Translations under genes and position numbers: made by a program
DNA from: Fibrobacterota bacterium
GTDB lineage: Bacteria > Fibrobacterota > Chitinivibrionia > Chitinivibrionales > Chitinispirillaceae
Assembly: GCA_023436205.1 (NCBI GenBank)
Contig: JAEZKC010000117.1
Span: 62,001 to 126,000 of the forward strand
DNA: 64,000 nt
Reading direction: 5' to 3'
Shown: piece by piece, positions 18,358 through 27,592 of the stretch
Numbering within the stretch: the first letter of the stretch is position 1
Layout: each line of letters opens with the position of its first letter
The notes under the pieces: generated by a model
Database searches by the model: none
What the model saw: the letters and a program-made list of their open reading frames with translations, nothing else
What the model was told of the DNA's origin: nothing

Positions 18358-20598
18358 TCAACGCCCGACAGGCATATTGACTTCTGCCAGATACTGGCGC
18401 CACACCGCTTCGGAACTATACTCATCCCCGGCGGCCTTGAGAGCATGGTGCAGATTGAGCAGGATGTTCTTACGCTCTTTTTTCTGCCCCGGTGTAATAT
18501 TGGCCAAAGATTGACGGAACATTTCGGCAGCTTCAACATAACGCCCCAGCTGCAGATAGATCAGACCAACCCGATTCTGTAATTCCGAGGCCCTGTGATG
18601 TCGTGGATACTGCTCAAGAAATTTGTGGTAATAACCAAGTGACCGCTCCTGATTACTTGCAAATTCAAGTTCGGCGAGCCTGAGCCAGGACTCTCCGGCG
18701 TATATACCCCTGGGGAAAAGTGCCAGATAGGCCAGGAACACTTCCTTGGCATCGGCTACGGATACATGCTCAGCCTTAAGTTTTCCAATGGAAAACAGAG
18801 CATCTTCGCGGTATACCCGCCTGGCACTGTGATCATTAAAGACACTGTCGTAAAGGCTGATAGCCTCCTTGAAACTGCCCTTAAGCTCCGCATCTCGTGC
18901 TCTGCGGTAATTTTCTGAAGAAACTTCAGGCGTTTCAGACTGAAGCTGGTTTTCTGCCACCGGCCTGTTCTCTACCACTGGCCGTTCGTTTTTGCGAACC
19001 GGAGGATTCTGAGCCGGAGCGGGCTTGCGCCAATTCCCCCTGACTTTTTTAATCTCAGAAGGAGCGACTTCCACCAGACACACGGAATCACTTCCGACGC
19101 TAATAATGGTATCTACCGAATTGAAGCCATCTTTCCCGACCCAGATTCGATGCTCTCCTCTGGATTGATACATGGCCAGAGGCGTAGTACCAAAATACCT
19201 GCCATCGATTCTCACCATTGCCCCGGGTACAGATGAACGCACCATGAGCACCCTGTAATTCTTTATCTGCTCAGGATCGGGAACCTGATCGATTTCCTGT
19301 CGGGGGATGACAGTGCCACCATCTTTTATAACATAAGATGAACTGTCGGGATCGTACTGATAGCTCTGCCCGGCATTGAGCATAATTGTTTCTTTGGGGC
19401 TTTTAATCTGCACAGTCCCTTCAAACACCCTGGTTGCCAGTCTGCCGCTTTCATCAGGTTCAACACTGAAATAGGTGCCGGTGACCTGAATAGTGTAGTC
19501 TGGCGTATTCACCTGAAACTGTTTACGATTTTCCTGCTTGTTCACAAAGAAAACCACTCTCCCCTGATCGCCGGAGGATGCTGCCTTTTCGGAATTGCTT
19601 ACTTTATAGGAAGCAGACTTAGGAGAAAGCTGCTCGATCTGCACTGAAGAACCGTTCTGAAGTTCCAGAAAACCATGATTGTTAACCAGGGTTACGGCTC
19701 CACCGGACAGGGATGCATACTGAGATCTTCCGAAATCGGATAAACTTACCCTTTCGGCTGCAGTACCCTGCACCTGATATACAAAGGTGGGCAGACTCTC
19801 TTCAACAGGTCTGAAATGAAGTCCGGCCCAGACAGCCGCCCCCAGGACCAGCGCCATACTTAAAACCCCTGCGGCCGCTTTTAAATGACGGGCATAGTAC
19901 TCTATGAAGATCCAGAATGGCTGATGAGCCATTGAAACACCGGATGCATTATGCTCGATACGCTCGAAAAGCCTGCTCTCGGCCTCTTCCCAGTAAGCAC
20001 AAGGCAGGACCATTTCTCCCCTGAGATATTTTTCCCAGTCGCTCAGTTCACTTGTGCTGGCAAGCATCTGATCAAGCGCCCTCTCCTGCACCTCGGCAGT
20101 GGATGGCTGCGCCACCTCATCACTTTTAGCGGCAGTCTCCCAGCGATCTCGTTTATCCACCCCGGAAAGTGAACTGAACAGAAACTCCTCCTGACGTTCC
20201 CAGTCACCGAAAGACCTCTGCTGATCGGTCATGAGGAACTGCTCCCAGGGTTCGCGAGATTCTAGAGAGGTGATCTTCTCACTGAGACTCTCTTCTATCA
20301 TGTTCCAGCGGCTTGAGGGAAGCTCTTCAGAGTGTTTTATACACTCGTTAACAGGCTCCTCATATTCCCTAAACTGATGAATTCTGGAAAAAAGCTCCTG
20401 ATTCACCTTTTCAAGAAGTTCCTCAGGCGGAATTTCATCCAGTTTGAGAATGCCCAGGGCCCCGAGCTGCTCCACCGCGTCTACCTTGGTGGTTAACCCC
20501 AGCTCCACAGAAGAGTAGTCAAAGGTGTGATCTTCCACATCTCTGCGGAGAATCTCCTCAAACCACTTGAGTTTTCTATCACCCTTCTGGGGTCCCAT
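18358..20598 (-). CDS. FecR-like / PEGA / TPR membrane protein, probable anti-sigma partner
   Basis: A 746-residue protein. Residues 1-240 are acidic and predicted cytoplasmic. One transmembrane segment follows at about 243-265 (VLSMALVLGAAVWAGLHF), then a FecR-like domain (about 270-400, with FQVNTPDYTIQVTGTYFSVE and RVFEGTVQIKS), a PEGA domain (about 448-520, VRIDGRYFGTTPL) and C-terminal tetratricopeptide repeats (about 565-740). FecR proteins bind and control ECF sigma factors. The position 43 bp behind the ECF sigma gene on the same strand supports that role. The PEGA and TPR parts would sit outside the inner membrane and could sense envelope or cell-wall structures. GGAG precedes the ATG. 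Confidence 0.85.
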   Translation of the reverse strand: MGPQKGDRKLKWFEEILRRDVEDHTFDYSSVELGLTTKVDAVEQLGALGILKLDEIPPEELLEKVNQELFSRIHQFREYEEPVNECIKHSEELPSSRWNMIEESLSEKITSLESREPWEQFLMTDQQRSFGDWERQEEFLFSSLSGVDKRDRWETAAKSDEVAQPSTAEVQERALDQMLASTSELSDWEKYLRGEMVLPCAYWEEAESRLFERIEHNASGVSMAHQPFWIFIEYYARHLKAAAGVLSMALVLGAAVWAGLHFRPVEESLPTFVYQVQGTAAERVSLSDFGRSQYASLSGGAVTLVNNHGFLELQNGSSVQIEQLSPKSASYKVSNSEKAASSGDQGRVVFFVNKQENRKQFQVNTPDYTIQVTGTYFSVEPDESGRLATRVFEGTVQIKSPKETIMLNAGQSYQYDPDSSSYVIKDGGTVIPRQEIDQVPDPEQIKNYRVLMVRSSVPGAMVRIDGRYFGTTPLAMYQSRGEHRIWVGKDGFNSVDTIISVGSDSVCLVEVAPSEIKKVRGNWRKPAPAQNPPVRKNERPVVENRPVAENQLQSETPEVSSENYRRARDAELKGSFKEAISLYDSVFNDHSARRVYREDALFSIGKLKAEHVSVADAKEVFLAYLALFPRGIYAGESWLRLAELEFASNQERSLGYYHKFLEQYPRHHRASELQNRVGLIYLQLGRYVEAAEMFRQSLANITPGQKKERKNILLNLHHALKAAGDEYSSEAVWRQYLAEVNMPVGR

Positions 20599-20641
20599 GC
20601 GCCACTCCGGTTTATTTCTTGTACTGCAAGGTAAATGGATA

Positions 20642-21211
20642 CTAGTTGTCTATGGTATCCAGAAATTCCTTAATCTGCTTTCTGGCGGTGAAAAGCCTAG
20701 ACTTGACCGTTCCCTCGGGGATTGCCATGATAGTGGCGATTTCGGCCAGATCCATTTCACCGTAAATATTCAGCACTAAAGGTATTCGCAATTTATAGTC
20801 CAAGGTATCAAGCGCCTGCTCAACCAGATCCTTAAGCTCCAGCTGCTTGAGTGATCCCATTTCATTAGAAGACACCATGTTCTCCACGGAATCAATCTGC
20901 ACCGTGTCTTTAGAGGAGATGCGCTTCTCCGCCTTCTGATAACGCCAACGCCTCGTGCACACATGTATAACCACCCGGTGAAACCAGGTCTTGAATGAGG
21001 AATCACCATGAAAAGTTTTCAAAGAGAGGTAAATCTGAAAGAAAACCTCCTGAAGCAGGTCTTCATGATCCCCATGTGCACCGGTGGTCTTGTAGATCAG
21101 GTTGTAAGCATACGACCGGTACATATGAAAAATCTGCTTGAAGGCCAGCTGATTTCCCGCTCTGCATTCGTCCAGTAACTCTTTGCTAGGTTCCAGAAGT
21201 GTCTTGTTCAT
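20642..21211 (-). CDS. RNA polymerase ECF sigma factor
   Basis: About 189 residues from ATG 21211 (a GTG at 21250, with GGGGAGAG just ahead, is an alternative). Region 2 contains HEDLLQEVFFQIYLSLKTFHGDSSFKTWFHRVVIH, given here in two overlapping parts: HEDLLQEVFFQIYLSLK and FKTWFHRVVIHVC. Region 4 contains MDLAEIATIMAIPEGTVKSR, the helix-turn-helix that reads the -35 element. It would direct transcription of an envelope-linked regulon and likely its own operon. The FecR/PEGA/TPR gene follows after 43 bp. Confidence 0.93.
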   Translation of the reverse strand: MNKTLLEPSKELLDECRAGNQLAFKQIFHMYRSYAYNLIYKTTGAHGDHEDLLQEVFFQIYLSLKTFHGDSSFKTWFHRVVIHVCTRRWRYQKAEKRISSKDTVQIDSVENMVSSNEMGSLKQLELKDLVEQALDTLDYKLRIPLVLNIYGEMDLAEIATIMAIPEGTVKSRLFTARKQIKEFLDTIDN

Positions 21212-21394
21212 TTTGAAAACAGCCCCCCAAAAAATACCGCCCAGAACCACCTCTCCCCTGTTTGAACCTATTTAGTGGTGCTCAGGAAAAGAGCGGTTCG
21301 AAATCAGATGCCTTTTTTACACGCTTAAATAGAGAAAACCTGAAAAAAAATGCTTTTCAATCCATACTGCCATCCTTTTACAAACCAAAAACAG

Positions 21395-22393
21395 CTACAG
21401 TTTACAATTTTCCAACAGCTTGTTAACTATTTCGTTGGCACTCACGCCCTCCACATCACCATGAAAAGAGAGCACCAGCCGATGACGCAAAACCGGAAAT
21501 GCCGCCCTGCGGATATCCTTGAGATCAGGAGTGGGCCTTCCATCCAGAAGTGCATACGCCTTCGCTGCAAGCACCAGAAACTGCGAAGCGCGTGGACCGG
21601 CTCCCCAGGTGAGATACTTTTTCAAATCACCAGGACACTCACCACCTTCAGGCCGCGATGCACGAACCAGATTGACCGAAGCCTGTATCACCGAATCAGC
21701 CACAGGCACTCTGCGCACCAGCTCACGAAAAGAGGAGATCATCTGCTGTTCCACAACCGGCTTTAGCTCTACGCTCTGAAAATCTGCCGAATTGCGGGCA
21801 ATCAGCATCTCGCTTTGGGCATCAGGGTAGCCGATTTCGATGGAAAACATGAACCGATCCTGCTGAGCTTCCGGAAGAGGATAGGTTCCTTCCTGCTCGA
21901 TTGGATTCTGAGTTGCCAGAACCCAGAACGGCCGTGGGAGTTTATAGGTTTGCCCTGAAGAGGTTACCTCATGCTCCTGCATGGCCTGCAATAATGCCGA
22001 TTGTGTTTTGGGGGGAGTACGGTTAATTTCATCAGCCAGTATGATATTGGAGAAAATGGGCCCCTTGAGAAAGCGGAACTCGCGTCGTCCGCTACCCTTT
22101 TCCTCCATGAGGATTTCTGAACCGGTAATGTCTGAAGGCATGAGGTCGGGGGTGAACTGGATACGGTTAAAATCCAGATCAAGACATTGAGCAAGGCTCT
22201 GAACCAGCATGGTCTTGGCCAGACCGGGAACACCGGTGAGAAGACAGTGCCCTCCAGCTAAAAAGCAGGCCAGAAGGTCATCTATAACCTCCGTCTGACC
22301 CACTACTCTCCTGCTGATCTCCGTCTTGAGCGCCGCTACTGTCCCGCACAACTCCTGCGCGGTCGTCAGATCCTGATCTGTCCCTGTCACCAT
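21395..22393 (-). CDS. MoxR-family AAA+ ATPase
   Basis: A 332-residue AAA+ ATPase. Walker A is GVPGLAKT, Walker B is IILADEIN, and sensor 1 lies in WVLATQNPIEQEGTYPLPEA. MoxR proteins act as chaperone-like remodellers for partner proteins, often with VWA-domain proteins. No VWA gene lies next to it here. The start at 22393 is the only ATG/GTG that keeps the conserved N-terminal block EISRRVVGQTEVIDDLL intact. The gene therefore begins 116 bp inside the upstream membrane-protein gene. Confidence 0.92.
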   Translation of the reverse strand: MVTGTDQDLTTAQELCGTVAALKTEISRRVVGQTEVIDDLLACFLAGGHCLLTGVPGLAKTMLVQSLAQCLDLDFNRIQFTPDLMPSDITGSEILMEEKGSGRREFRFLKGPIFSNIILADEINRTPPKTQSALLQAMQEHEVTSSGQTYKLPRPFWVLATQNPIEQEGTYPLPEAQQDRFMFSIEIGYPDAQSEMLIARNSADFQSVELKPVVEQQMISSFRELVRRVPVADSVIQASVNLVRASRPEGGECPGDLKKYLTWGAGPRASQFLVLAAKAYALLDGRPTPDLKDIRRAAFPVLRHRLVLSFHGDVEGVSANEIVNKLLENCKL

Positions 22394-23420
22394 CCGCTTT
22401 TTCCTCCAGAGATGATTTCCTTATCTGTTCATCGGCGCCGGTTATGTCTCTCATTGTAACATTCATACTGAAAAGAAAAAAGAGGCCTGCCGCCGTGACA
22501 GTGAGATAGGGAACTGCATGGTACAAAATTACCATAGCCCCGGCCTTCTCCCTGTCTATACCAATATACGTCAGTCCCTGCATGAGTGCGGCATGCAATG
22601 TGCCCACAAATCCGGGAGCTAGAGGAATCGCAGCCCCGAACGCCGCGAATGCCTGCCCGAAAAGCCCCTCCATTACACCAAATGTCCCCCAGTTACCTGC
22701 AAGCAGTATAAGCATAAGAGAGTAACTGAACGCGATAAGATAGGAAAAAAGAACCACCTTGAGCACTTTCAGCGGGGAAAAAGCCCAGTCCAGATTGGAA
22801 ACCAGTTCTGTTCCCACTTTCTGCCCGAAACCCTGAATCTTTTTTGGCAAAAGCAGGTTCACTCTGGAAGCAAACTGCCTGAACCGCACAGGGAATAGAC
22901 AGTATGCGATAAAAGACCCGATAACCAGTAAAAACAGAAGTGCCGATGCGGCAGCCAGAGGAAGAGCAAACGGGATGCTTCGGAATCTCTGCACCAAAAG
23001 CACCGGGAGAAAGAAAAATGAGGAGAACGCCAGAGCATCTATAACCCGCTCAAGCACCAAAGAACCGATACTGGTGGCGATAGTGTAACGGTTCCTTTTC
23101 CACAACAGAAGTACCCGGGCCGGTTCACCAAGCCGCAGAGGCAGAATATTGTTGATCATGAAAGCCACGGTGACAATGGGAAACAAGCCCCTTTTATGCC
23201 CCTGACCGTTATCGGGAAGCAGAATTTTCCACCTGAGCCCTCTCAGCCAGAGCCCGGCCATGGCCACCACAGCGATGGCCACTATCACCCATGGCCCTGT
23301 ACGGTAAATTTCTTTCAGCAAAGAGGACGGATCCAGTTTGCGAAAGAAAATGTAGAGACCGACTCCGGCCAGAGCAACTCCGGCCGCTGCCTGCAAAATT
23401 CTGCTTACCTTCACCTTCAA
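22278..23420 (-). CDS. Lysylphosphatidylglycerol synthase/flippase-like integral membrane protein
   Basis: A 380-residue protein with about eight hydrophobic segments. It carries the features of the UPF0104/AglD-like family: GLWLRGLRWKILLP near the N-terminus, NNILPLRLGEPARV, and LAPGFVGTLHAAL. Family members are the membrane domain of MprF or are linked to lipid and glycan transfer. It starts within an ATGA overlap with the DUF1015 gene. The last ~40 residues are a charged, low-complexity tail (rich in D, R, S, G) that lies entirely over the start of the MoxR gene and looks overprinted. Confidence 0.85.
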   Translation of the reverse strand: MKVKVSRILQAAAGVALAGVGLYIFFRKLDPSSLLKEIYRTGPWVIVAIAVVAMAGLWLRGLRWKILLPDNGQGHKRGLFPIVTVAFMINNILPLRLGEPARVLLLWKRNRYTIATSIGSLVLERVIDALAFSSFFFLPVLLVQRFRSIPFALPLAAASALLFLLVIGSFIAYCLFPVRFRQFASRVNLLLPKKIQGFGQKVGTELVSNLDWAFSPLKVLKVVLFSYLIAFSYSLMLILLAGNWGTFGVMEGLFGQAFAAFGAAIPLAPGFVGTLHAALMQGLTYIGIDREKAGAMVILYHAVPYLTVTAAGLFFLFSMNVTMRDITGADEQIRKSSLEEKADGDRDRSGSDDRAGVVRDSSGAQDGDQQESSGSDGGYR

Positions 23421-24721
23421 CCCATTCTGTTATAGACAAGCCCCGAGTAGAGCTTTGGAAAAAAGTTAGTTGATTTCTGAGGCATCCGCTCCCCGCCCTT
23501 CACGGTTTCATTTACAACCGTAATAGACATGGGCCGGATGAAAAAGCCTCCGTAGTATCGCCCCGGCACGGAGAGAAAATCGGCACCGGTTTTCACATCG
23601 TTCGCATAATTTACAATATCATGAAGAACATGACCATCAAGAGGAAGTCCTAGTATTGTATTGATGATTATGGCATTGATTTTAGATACATCGAGGTGTT
23701 TCCAGGCATCAGAGCGCTCCGGAATAGTCTTGGAAAGCAACTCCTCACCCTGGGTATTGAGACGAAGTGCCGTAAGATCATTGGCCGCACAGTCCCAGTA
23801 TACAATTTCTGTTGAAGAATCACTCGCAAGTACATCATTGACTTTAGCCACATCAGCCTTACCCAGTGGTGTCATATCGAAAAAACGGCTCAATTCGTTT
23901 TTCATATCCACTTGCCGCCCCTGATCTGTTTTACGAACCAGACGGTGAAACGGCCTGATCACGAGACCTGGATCGGCCATGGAAACCAGCGTCATCATTA
24001 CATGAGAGTAAGCTGGATTCTGCTGATCACGATAAAAGCGAAGAGCGGTTTCATAACGGTGATGCCCGTCTGCGATCAATATGGTGCGATCCTTCATGGA
24101 GGTAATAAACCGATTGATAATATCTGCATCAGTACAGCGGTAAAGCTTGTGAACCACCCCGTTTTCATCCGTAAAATCTCCGGAAACCTGAAGTTGCCCT
24201 TTCATCTGCTCGATGAGAGTGAAAAGGTCGCCATCATCATCGGAAACAAGACCAAAAATCTGCCCGGTGTTGGAGCGGGTGGTTTCCATGAGCTCGTAGC
24301 GGTCCTGCTTGGGACCGGAAAGGGTATATTCGTGGGGGAACACAATTTGTTCTTCAAAATCGACAAGTTTCACCAGAACGCAAACGCCGGTACGCTTGTG
24401 GGTTGTCGGTTTGCCCGCAACATCTATGGTGAATGTCTGCTGGTAAATGTAAATGGAATCCTGAGTATCCTGCGCAATAATCCCTTTTTCAACCCACTCA
24501 TCAAAAAACTTCGCAGCTCTCAAATGACGGTCTTTATTACAAGTGTCGGCTGCCTCTTTTTTGTTCTGAGTGATACGAACGGTATTGAGCGGGTGCTTGG
24601 AGTAAAGCCGGTCGACCATCGCCTCATCAATCATGTCGTAAGGTGGGGCGGTATACAATCCCAGATCCGCTGGATTGTCAAGGGCATACCTGAAACCTCT
24701 GAATGCTTTCACTTCGGCCAT
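23417..24721 (-). CDS. DUF1015 family protein
   Basis: A 434-residue soluble protein of the DUF1015 family, recognised by AFRGFRYA near the N-terminus, the TAPPYDMI block and the motif ILIADGHHRYETALRF. Its biochemical role is not established. The GHHR motif recalls ParB/SerK-type folds, but I infer no reaction. GAGGGAG precedes the ATG. The stop overlaps the start of the flippase-like gene by 4 bp, and MoxR follows, giving a three-gene unit. Confidence 0.88.
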   Translation of the reverse strand: MAEVKAFRGFRYALDNPADLGLYTAPPYDMIDEAMVDRLYSKHPLNTVRITQNKKEAADTCNKDRHLRAAKFFDEWVEKGIIAQDTQDSIYIYQQTFTIDVAGKPTTHKRTGVCVLVKLVDFEEQIVFPHEYTLSGPKQDRYELMETTRSNTGQIFGLVSDDDGDLFTLIEQMKGQLQVSGDFTDENGVVHKLYRCTDADIINRFITSMKDRTILIADGHHRYETALRFYRDQQNPAYSHVMMTLVSMADPGLVIRPFHRLVRKTDQGRQVDMKNELSRFFDMTPLGKADVAKVNDVLASDSSTEIVYWDCAANDLTALRLNTQGEELLSKTIPERSDAWKHLDVSKINAIIINTILGLPLDGHVLHDIVNYANDVKTGADFLSVPGRYYGGFFIRPMSITVVNETVKGGERMPQKSTNFFPKLYSGLVYNRMG

Positions 24722-24812
24722 TGCAAAACTCCCTCTGGAAACGCCCGGGGAAAACCCCGGTATGTGAAAAATAACTGAAAAACAATTTACACCCGCATAT
24801 TACGGTAGATTA

Positions 24813-25466
24813 CTAAAGAGCAAGACTTAACTGCACCGAATCATTGTGACAAAACGTGCGACGGTGAATGGGACAGAGCCCATGCTGCTCGATCATGTTC
24901 CGGTGATGCTCGGTGCCATATCCCTTGTTGCGACAAAAATCGTACTGTGGATAGATCTCATGGTACTCCCGCATCATTCTATCCCTTGTCACCTTTGCCA
25001 GTATGGATGCAGCGGCAATGGATGCACTTATGCCATCCCCGCCCACTATAGGCCTTTGCAAACCTCTTTCCACTCCGGTAATGAAAAGATTGCCATCCAC
25101 AAGAAGCAGATCAAATTTTCCCTCCAGCTTCTCCAGCGCCCGACGCATTGCACAAAAGGTGGCACCAAGAATATTCAATTTGTCTACTTCCTTCACATCC
25201 GCCACCCCCACTCCGTAAGGACAACCGGAAGCCACGATTATTTCATAAAGCTCTTCGCGCTTGTCCTCGGAGAGCTTTTTAGAGTCATTTACGCCCTTAA
25301 TGAATTTGGAAAGATCCAGACAAACTGCCGCAGCCACCACCGGCCCGGCTAATGGCCCTCGCCCTGCTTCATCCACGCCCGCGATCCTATGCCCTTCTTT
25401 AGCCAAAGCTCGGTCATGCCGGTAAAGTGAGGTTGAGGACCTGGAACGAGGCCTGGACTCAGTCAT
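24813..25466 (-). CDS. rnhB: Ribonuclease HII
   Basis: A 217-residue enzyme that removes ribonucleotides from RNA/DNA hybrids and misincorporated ribonucleotides from DNA. The acidic active site is visible: Asp32-Glu33 in GVDEAGRGPLAGPV, Asp124 in LLLVDGN and Asp144 in GGDGISASIAAASILAKVTR. DSKKLS is also present. The first ~20 residues (SRPRSRSSTSLYRHDRAL) are a basic extension. The gene starts 8 bp inside the end of purN. A 90-bp gap with a CCGGGG/CCCCGG hairpin (24745-24760) separates it from DUF1015. Confidence 0.96.
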   Translation of the reverse strand: MTESRPRSRSSTSLYRHDRALAKEGHRIAGVDEAGRGPLAGPVVAAAVCLDLSKFIKGVNDSKKLSEDKREELYEIIVASGCPYGVGVADVKEVDKLNILGATFCAMRRALEKLEGKFDLLLVDGNLFITGVERGLQRPIVGGDGISASIAAASILAKVTRDRMMREYHEIYPQYDFCRNKGYGTEHHRNMIEQHGLCPIHRRTFCHNDSVQLSLAL

Positions 25467-26082
25467 TGACCTTTACCCTTCTTCCCTCCACCACAACTTT
25501 TCCCTGAGCAATACTTTCGATCGCCCGCCAGAAATTGCCATGTTCGGCCTTTAATACTCTGGCGGCAAGCTCCTCTGGCGTATCGTTTGACAAAACCGGA
25601 ACCGCTTCCTGAAGGATTATGGGACCATGGTCGTACTCTTCATCAACAAAATGCACCGTAATTCCGGAAATTTTGGCTCCGTAATCTAAAACAGCCCGAT
25701 GCACATTCATTCCATACATGCCCTTGCCCCCGAAAGCGGGGAGAAGGCCCGGATGAATGTTCACTATTCTATTCTGATACTCCTGCACCACCTTCAATGG
25801 AAGCATTTTCATGTATCCTGCCAGAATGATCAGTTCTGTTCCGGCACTTTTCAGCGCATTCAGGAGTGAATCGACATAGGCAGTCTCATCATGAAAATGT
25901 GATGGGGCAATATGCAGCGTGGGAACAAAAGCCTTGCGAGCTCTTTCGAATGCAACGGCAGTGCTGTTGTTTCCCACAACGAGAGCAAAATCAACATGCA
26001 GATCACCTGCAGATTTCCGGTCAAGCAGCGCCTGAAAATTACTCCCGCCACCGGAGGCAAACACCGTACAACGCAGTGCCAT
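25459..26082 (-). CDS. purN: Phosphoribosylglycinamide formyltransferase
   Basis: A 207-residue enzyme of de novo purine synthesis that formylates GAR using 10-formyltetrahydrofolate. Signature parts are FASGGGSNFQALL (phosphate binding), NIHPGLLPAF with the catalytic Asn and His, and GITVHFVDEEYDHGPII with the catalytic Asp. Length is standard. AAGGG precedes the ATG. It overlaps rnhB by 8 bp, so both are translated from one message. Confidence 0.96.
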   Translation of the reverse strand: MALRCTVFASGGGSNFQALLDRKSAGDLHVDFALVVGNNSTAVAFERARKAFVPTLHIAPSHFHDETAYVDSLLNALKSAGTELIILAGYMKMLPLKVVQEYQNRIVNIHPGLLPAFGGKGMYGMNVHRAVLDYGAKISGITVHFVDEEYDHGPIILQEAVPVLSNDTPEELAARVLKAEHGNFWRAIESIAQGKVVVEGRRVKVND

Positions 26083-26162
26083 GCAAAAACCCTTTCAACG
26101 TTTCGATTCTGAGAACAGCAGAGTTCCAAAAAGAGTTATCATACCACTCTAATCTTAGAGGA

Positions 26163-27425
26163 TTACCCTTCCAAGGTAGAAAGCTCAGGAGCAGGCATCT
26201 CTTCCTGCACTTCCAGTCTTTCTATGCTGGCCACATCACCATTAAAAGCCAGGTGATACTTTATCCCGGCCCAGGTAATGGTTCTGGTAAGATAGGTCCT
26301 CAGATATGATATGATGTGAGTAAATCTCAGAACAGGCTGTAACAGCAGAAAACGGAAAAAATAGGGCATCTTTCCAAGCATCGGGTAGAGAAGAGCGACA
26401 AGTGTGTGCCCGAGATAGAACGTAAGCGCCACCCCGCCGCCAAGACTAAGGAAAGAGTGATCGGTAAAAAGTGAGCCCAGAAGCGCAAAGGGCAGTAAAA
26501 GCAGAAGCACCGCAGCTCCAATGGTAATCGGAAGCGTGGGGAAAAGCCACAATAACCTTTGGTAGGCTTTGAGAAACATGATCTGCCTCTCAAACCAGGT
26601 AATGGAACTTTTCATGGTGGGAAGCAGATCGTCGGTAAGGGTAATGCAGGTAGGAACCACCACCGCCCTTCTTCCATTTTTAAGTACTACCGCCGACAGA
26701 CTCATGTCATCCACAGCCGCACGAGACCACTTCTGCCCCACTCCCATCTCCTCGAAATCCTTGCGGCGGATGGCCATAGATCCGCCCCAGAGACCCACCC
26801 CGCCAAAATAGCAGGCGGCACAGAAACAGGTATAGATGAAAATATTCACGTAAGAGTGAGTAAGTTCTCCTAAACTCCCCCGGGTGGGCATGAGCCATCT
26901 AAATCCGGTGGTCACGGTTATTTTGGGATCAGAGAGAGGCAGAACAATTTCGCTGAGCCACTCTTTTCGCGGTTTGATATCGGAGTCGGCAAACACATAG
27001 ACTTCCGGGTTATCTGTCTGCCTGAGTGCTGCAAGCATGTTGTGGTTTTTCTGGGCACATTCGCTTGATATGCCGGCAACTACAAGTTTAGCCCGCTTAT
27101 CTTCGGAAATAATCTTATTTATTTCAGGTACCGCAGAATCGTTGGCACTTTCCACCACATAGATAACCTCATAATCAGGATAATCCAGTTCCAGAAAACC
27201 TCTTAGATTCTTGCCGAAGTTTTTGGGAATGCCTTTACAAGGCACCACGATAGAAGCACGAGGCTTAAAAGATTCTTTGTACTTGGGACGCATTAGTCTG
27301 CTGAAAATGAAACGCTGATAGATGATGGTAAAAAGAGTAGCGGCGAGATCACCAGCCACTATAAGAATTCCTATAAAGAAGAGAACCTTTGTGATGATGC
27401 TTTCTCCAAGCAGACTTTGAAGCAC
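26163..27425 (-). CDS. Membrane glycosyltransferase, ceramide-glucosyltransferase (GT21) type
   Basis: A GT-A enzyme of about 420 residues. There is one transmembrane segment at the N-terminus and at least three near the C-terminus. The catalytic motifs of GT21/HpnI-like transferases are in order: SIVVPCKG, YVFADSDIKP (DxD-like), VDDMSLS and the RQIMFLKAY form of (Q/R)xxRW. It likely transfers a sugar to a lipid at the inner membrane. The reading frame begins with TTG at 27431, but the GTG at 27425 sits six bases after GGAGG and is the better start. Transcription is toward purN, 80 bp downstream. Confidence 0.85.
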   Translation of the reverse strand: MLQSLLGESIITKVLFFIGILIVAGDLAATLFTIIYQRFIFSRLMRPKYKESFKPRASIVVPCKGIPKNFGKNLRGFLELDYPDYEVIYVVESANDSAVPEINKIISEDKRAKLVVAGISSECAQKNHNMLAALRQTDNPEVYVFADSDIKPRKEWLSEIVLPLSDPKITVTTGFRWLMPTRGSLGELTHSYVNIFIYTCFCAACYFGGVGLWGGSMAIRRKDFEEMGVGQKWSRAAVDDMSLSAVVLKNGRRAVVVPTCITLTDDLLPTMKSSITWFERQIMFLKAYQRLLWLFPTLPITIGAAVLLLLLPFALLGSLFTDHSFLSLGGGVALTFYLGHTLVALLYPMLGKMPYFFRFLLLQPVLRFTHIISYLRTYLTRTITWAGIKYHLAFNGDVASIERLEVQEEMPAPELSTLEG

Positions 27426-27543
27426 TCCCAACCTCCGATAAAGTGGATAAAAATACAGTGTTCAAAAATACGTCATTTTCAGAAGGTTATTTAAAAAATT
27501 TGTTCACGAAAGGAGGAATCTTCTGAAAGGATGGTTTGAGGAT

Positions 27544-27570
27544 AAAAAAAGGGCCGGGAGATCCCGGCCC
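27544..27570 (-). terminator. Rho-independent terminator of the 1542-residue protein gene
   Basis: On the minus strand GGGCCGGG-ATCT-CCCGGCCC (27551-27570) followed by seven T (27544-27550). It lies 22 bp past the stop codon. Confidence 0.93.
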
Positions 27571-27592
27571 TGGAGAGAACTTCTAGAGTACC

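Noticed and set aside
23912..24778. 288-residue plus-strand frame opposite DUF1015
   Set aside because: Shadow of the conserved DUF1015 gene, without ribosome-binding site.
24846..25352. Plus-strand frame opposite rnhB
   Set aside because: rnhB active-site motifs on the minus strand decide the coding strand.
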